Shown here: positions 62,403-64,000 of the stretch, in pieces
How positions within the stretch are numbered: the first letter of the stretch is position 1
Layout: every line of letters starts with the position of its first letter
Origin: Nemertoderma westbladi
Taxonomy: Eukaryota > Xenacoelomorpha > Nemertodermatida > Nemertodermatidae
Direction: 5' to 3'
Assembly (NCBI GenBank): GCA_032718475.1
Contig: JAUCBJ010008896.1
Span: forward strand, 186,001-250,000
DNA length: 64,000 nucleotides
Notes under the pieces: generated by a model
Database searches by the model: none
The model's input: the letters and a program-made list of their open reading frames with translations, nothing else
Told to the model about the DNA's origin: nothing
Program-made: the position numbers and the translations under genes

Positions 62403-62972
62403 ATGAGTCGAGAGAAAGGAACGACACCGCCGCGGACCCCGGACGACGATCTAACGATCCGCGAGGCCACGGCGAGACGATACGAACCCACGACGCCGGT
62501 CGATGCTACGCCGACCACGTCGACGCACGTTGACGCCACGTCGATAACGAGCGACCCGGCGAACCAAGATGTGGGGGGTCGTCTACAAAGAGAAATCGAG
62601 TCGGGAGGAGAAGAGGAAGACGAGTCGACGCGGAGCGAGGGTCGACGTACCGATGTCACCGGTCAGCCACAGGCCGAGGACGACGGACGGTCCACCGGAA
62701 CGGCGACGGTGGGGCCGTCGGTACGACGTCGGACCCGGAGAGATGGAGGAGAGGTCGGCGACGAGGACGTCGGGGTTTCTGATCGACTTCGACGGGCCTA
62801 CCTCGCGACCCGGGAGCAACTGAGAGAGGCCAAAGGAGGGGCGAAGATAGACGAGGTGAGATTGATGAAACGACTAGGTGAGTCGGACAGACATTTTAGT
62901 TACCTAATGCGTTTTGGGCAGAGAGAACTAGCCGAGGAGAGGGCGAGGGGAGTTTGCCAACGAACTGATTGA
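62403..62972 (+). CDS. Gag-like protein of the LTR element, part 1
   Basis: The first ATG after the LTR and tandem units. 189 codons, rich in Glu, Arg, Thr and Asp, with a disordered N-terminal ~120 residues and then a helical part (RLRRAYLATREQLREAKGG, DRHFSYLMRFGQREL). The true register changes near 62,945, after which the next frame reads FANELIELWECGG. No zinc knuckle or capsid motif is recognised. Called Gag by position only. GC-rich compared with the preceding 3 kb. Confidence 0.55.
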   Translation: MSREKGTTPPRTPDDDLTIREATARRYEPTTPVDATPTTSTHVDATSITSDPANQDVGGRLQREIESGGEEEDESTRSEGRRTDVTGQPQAEDDGRSTGTATVGPSVRRRTRRDGGEVGDEDVGVSDRLRRAYLATREQLREAKGGAKIDEVRLMKRLGESDRHFSYLMRFGQRELAEERARGVCQRTD

Positions 62973-62991
62973 ACTATGGGAATGTGGGGGT

Positions 62992-63649
62992 ATGGAACCT
63001 AGTGTAGTGTACATAGGGCCATACTTAGTCGATGCCCGGGGAGTAAAATTAGTGGGTTGGAAGAGACCTGAGGAGGGCGAATCCGAGGTTAACTCCGAGG
63101 ATTCGGTCTCGTCGGTTGGAGGAAGTTCCGGGAGGCGGGGGAAAGTTAGTAGGACGGAGGGGCGGCGGGAGTCCGTCGCAACCGATAAGTCTGCTACATC
63201 CTCCGTAAAAGAAAGAAGGGTGCGGGAGATAAATCTAGAGTATAAATTAGAAATGGTGGCGAATAAGCAGGAATGGGTTAGAGTGGCAGCTGAGAGAGAA
63301 AACCGCATACTTAGAGAAGTTAGGAGAGTTGGCGAGGGAGTATAGAAAGAGAGTCGAGGAGTGTATAGAGCGGGAGATGAGAGTAGGGGACGAGCCGGCG
63401 ACGTGGCTTGAGATAATTGCGAGAGTTGAGTTGTTCGAGCAGGGTAACCGAGAGAGAGAGATAGAGGTAGAGCGTGAGCGGGAAGATTTGCGTGCTCAGC
63501 TAGGGAGGCTTGCGCAATATCAAGCCAAACTAGACCAGCGCCGACTAGAACTGGCGCGGTTGGAAATGTCAGAGAGTGAGACCCCACTTACAGGCACCGG
63601 GCGAGAGAACCAGAACTGGTGTAGCCGTACGGGCGGGGGGGGGGGGTAG
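62992..63649 (+). CDS. Gag-like protein of the LTR element, parts 2 and 3 (frameshifted)
   Basis: Two frames: 62,992-63,345 (YIGPYLVDARGVKLVGWKRP, then a Ser/Glu-rich linker and a helix) and 63,329-63,649 (YRKRVEECIEREM, RVELFEQGNREREIEVERER, RRLELARLEM). Together they form a long heptad-like coiled coil with charged residues. Frameshifts near 62,945 and 63,320 separate the three pieces of one original ORF. The reading ends in a poly(G) run at 63,636-63,646. Confidence 0.55.
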
Positions 63650-64000
63650 TAATAGTACGTTAGAAGTAGTTAATATTAATAGTACCGTAGTAAATAACCC
63701 TAATCCCTTTATTACAGGATAATATTTTACCCGGTAGTATATTTAAATTTAAATTCAAATAATAATATTAATTCAAATATTCAGAATAATTCAAATAATT
63801 CTAATTTAAATAATTTAAATCCCGTTTCAAATTCTAATAATTTAATTGATTTAACAAATAATATTGGGAATGGTGCTATTAATATGAGCGTGTCGGACGT
63901 GCATAACCCCGATGGGGGCCTGGCAGGCCACGCAGTTAGTGCGCAGAGAGTGGCAGGGGCGAGAAACCCCGACGGGAGCCTGGTGGGCCACGCAGTAGTA
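63650..64000 (+). other. interior of the LTR element, to window end
   Basis: Low-complexity AT-rich stretch (AATAATTCAAATAA...) at 63,730-63,880, then two ~62-bp-spaced copies of ACCCCGA-GGG-GCCTGG-GGGCCACGCAGT (63,904 and 63,965). No reading frame recognised before the window ends. Confidence 0.5.

Overview
The window is animal nuclear DNA, most likely from a marine invertebrate. The evidence is several classes of metazoan retrotransposon and DNA transposon, a tRNA-headed SINE, long low-complexity satellites, AT-rich non-coding DNA, and no operons or ribosome-binding sites. The palindrome TAGGCCTA and the motif ACCGGTA recur in the non-repetitive parts, which reminded me of echinoderm genomes; the phylum is a guess. 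Few ordinary host genes are visible. The best are two intronless paralogues on the minus strand with four membrane segments each, MARVEL/CKLF-like (8,963-9,532 and 15,513-16,073). Most of the rest is mobile DNA in various states of decay.

Region by region. 0-8 kb: a small repeat protein of unknown function (157-666), three retroelement fragments and an inverted-repeat element. 8-16 kb: foldback elements around the two MARVEL-like genes. 16.4-19.1 kb: a 5'-truncated non-LTR retrotransposon with an R2-type C-terminus (CCHC finger plus restriction-like endonuclease), bounded by a 13-bp target duplication, inside an older repeat. 20.3-21.8 kb: three rearranged LINE pieces. 23,054-25,142: a non-autonomous DNA transposon with terminal inverted repeats.

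25-61.7 kb is a nest of insertions. The oldest layer is a decayed Maverick/Polinton-like element: a zinc-finger plus protein-primed type-B DNA polymerase gene is split into 25.7-28.79 kb and 51.87-53.18 kb, and integrase remains lie at 61.47-61.70 kb. A LINE (LINE-A) interrupts the polymerase. LINE-A is in turn cut by a large terminal-inverted-repeat element, here called E (28,964-50,486), flanked by the 6-bp duplication CAGTAC. Inside E's left arm sits a BEL/Pao-type LTR retroelement, which has lost its 5' part. Inside that retroelement is a second, broken copy of E (E-prime, right end at 39,104). E also carries a second LINE and about 3.5 kb of CTCACTCC-type satellite. A Ty3/Gypsy element (53.5-58.4 kb) and an LTR element (61.74 kb to the window end) flank the nest.

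The most interesting content is cargo. E and E-prime carry three genes for small double-CHHC zinc-finger proteins that look like GTSF1/Asterix, a PIWI-piRNA cofactor. All three have a nearly identical TATA-containing upstream block. E also carries a C2H2-acidic-coiled-coil protein gene. The BEL-type element has, between pol and its 3' LTR, ORFs resembling a DEDD 3'-5' exonuclease and a triple CCHC-knuckle protein. These suggest mobile elements with cargo touching small-RNA or nucleic-acid-processing pathways, but that functional reading is inference.
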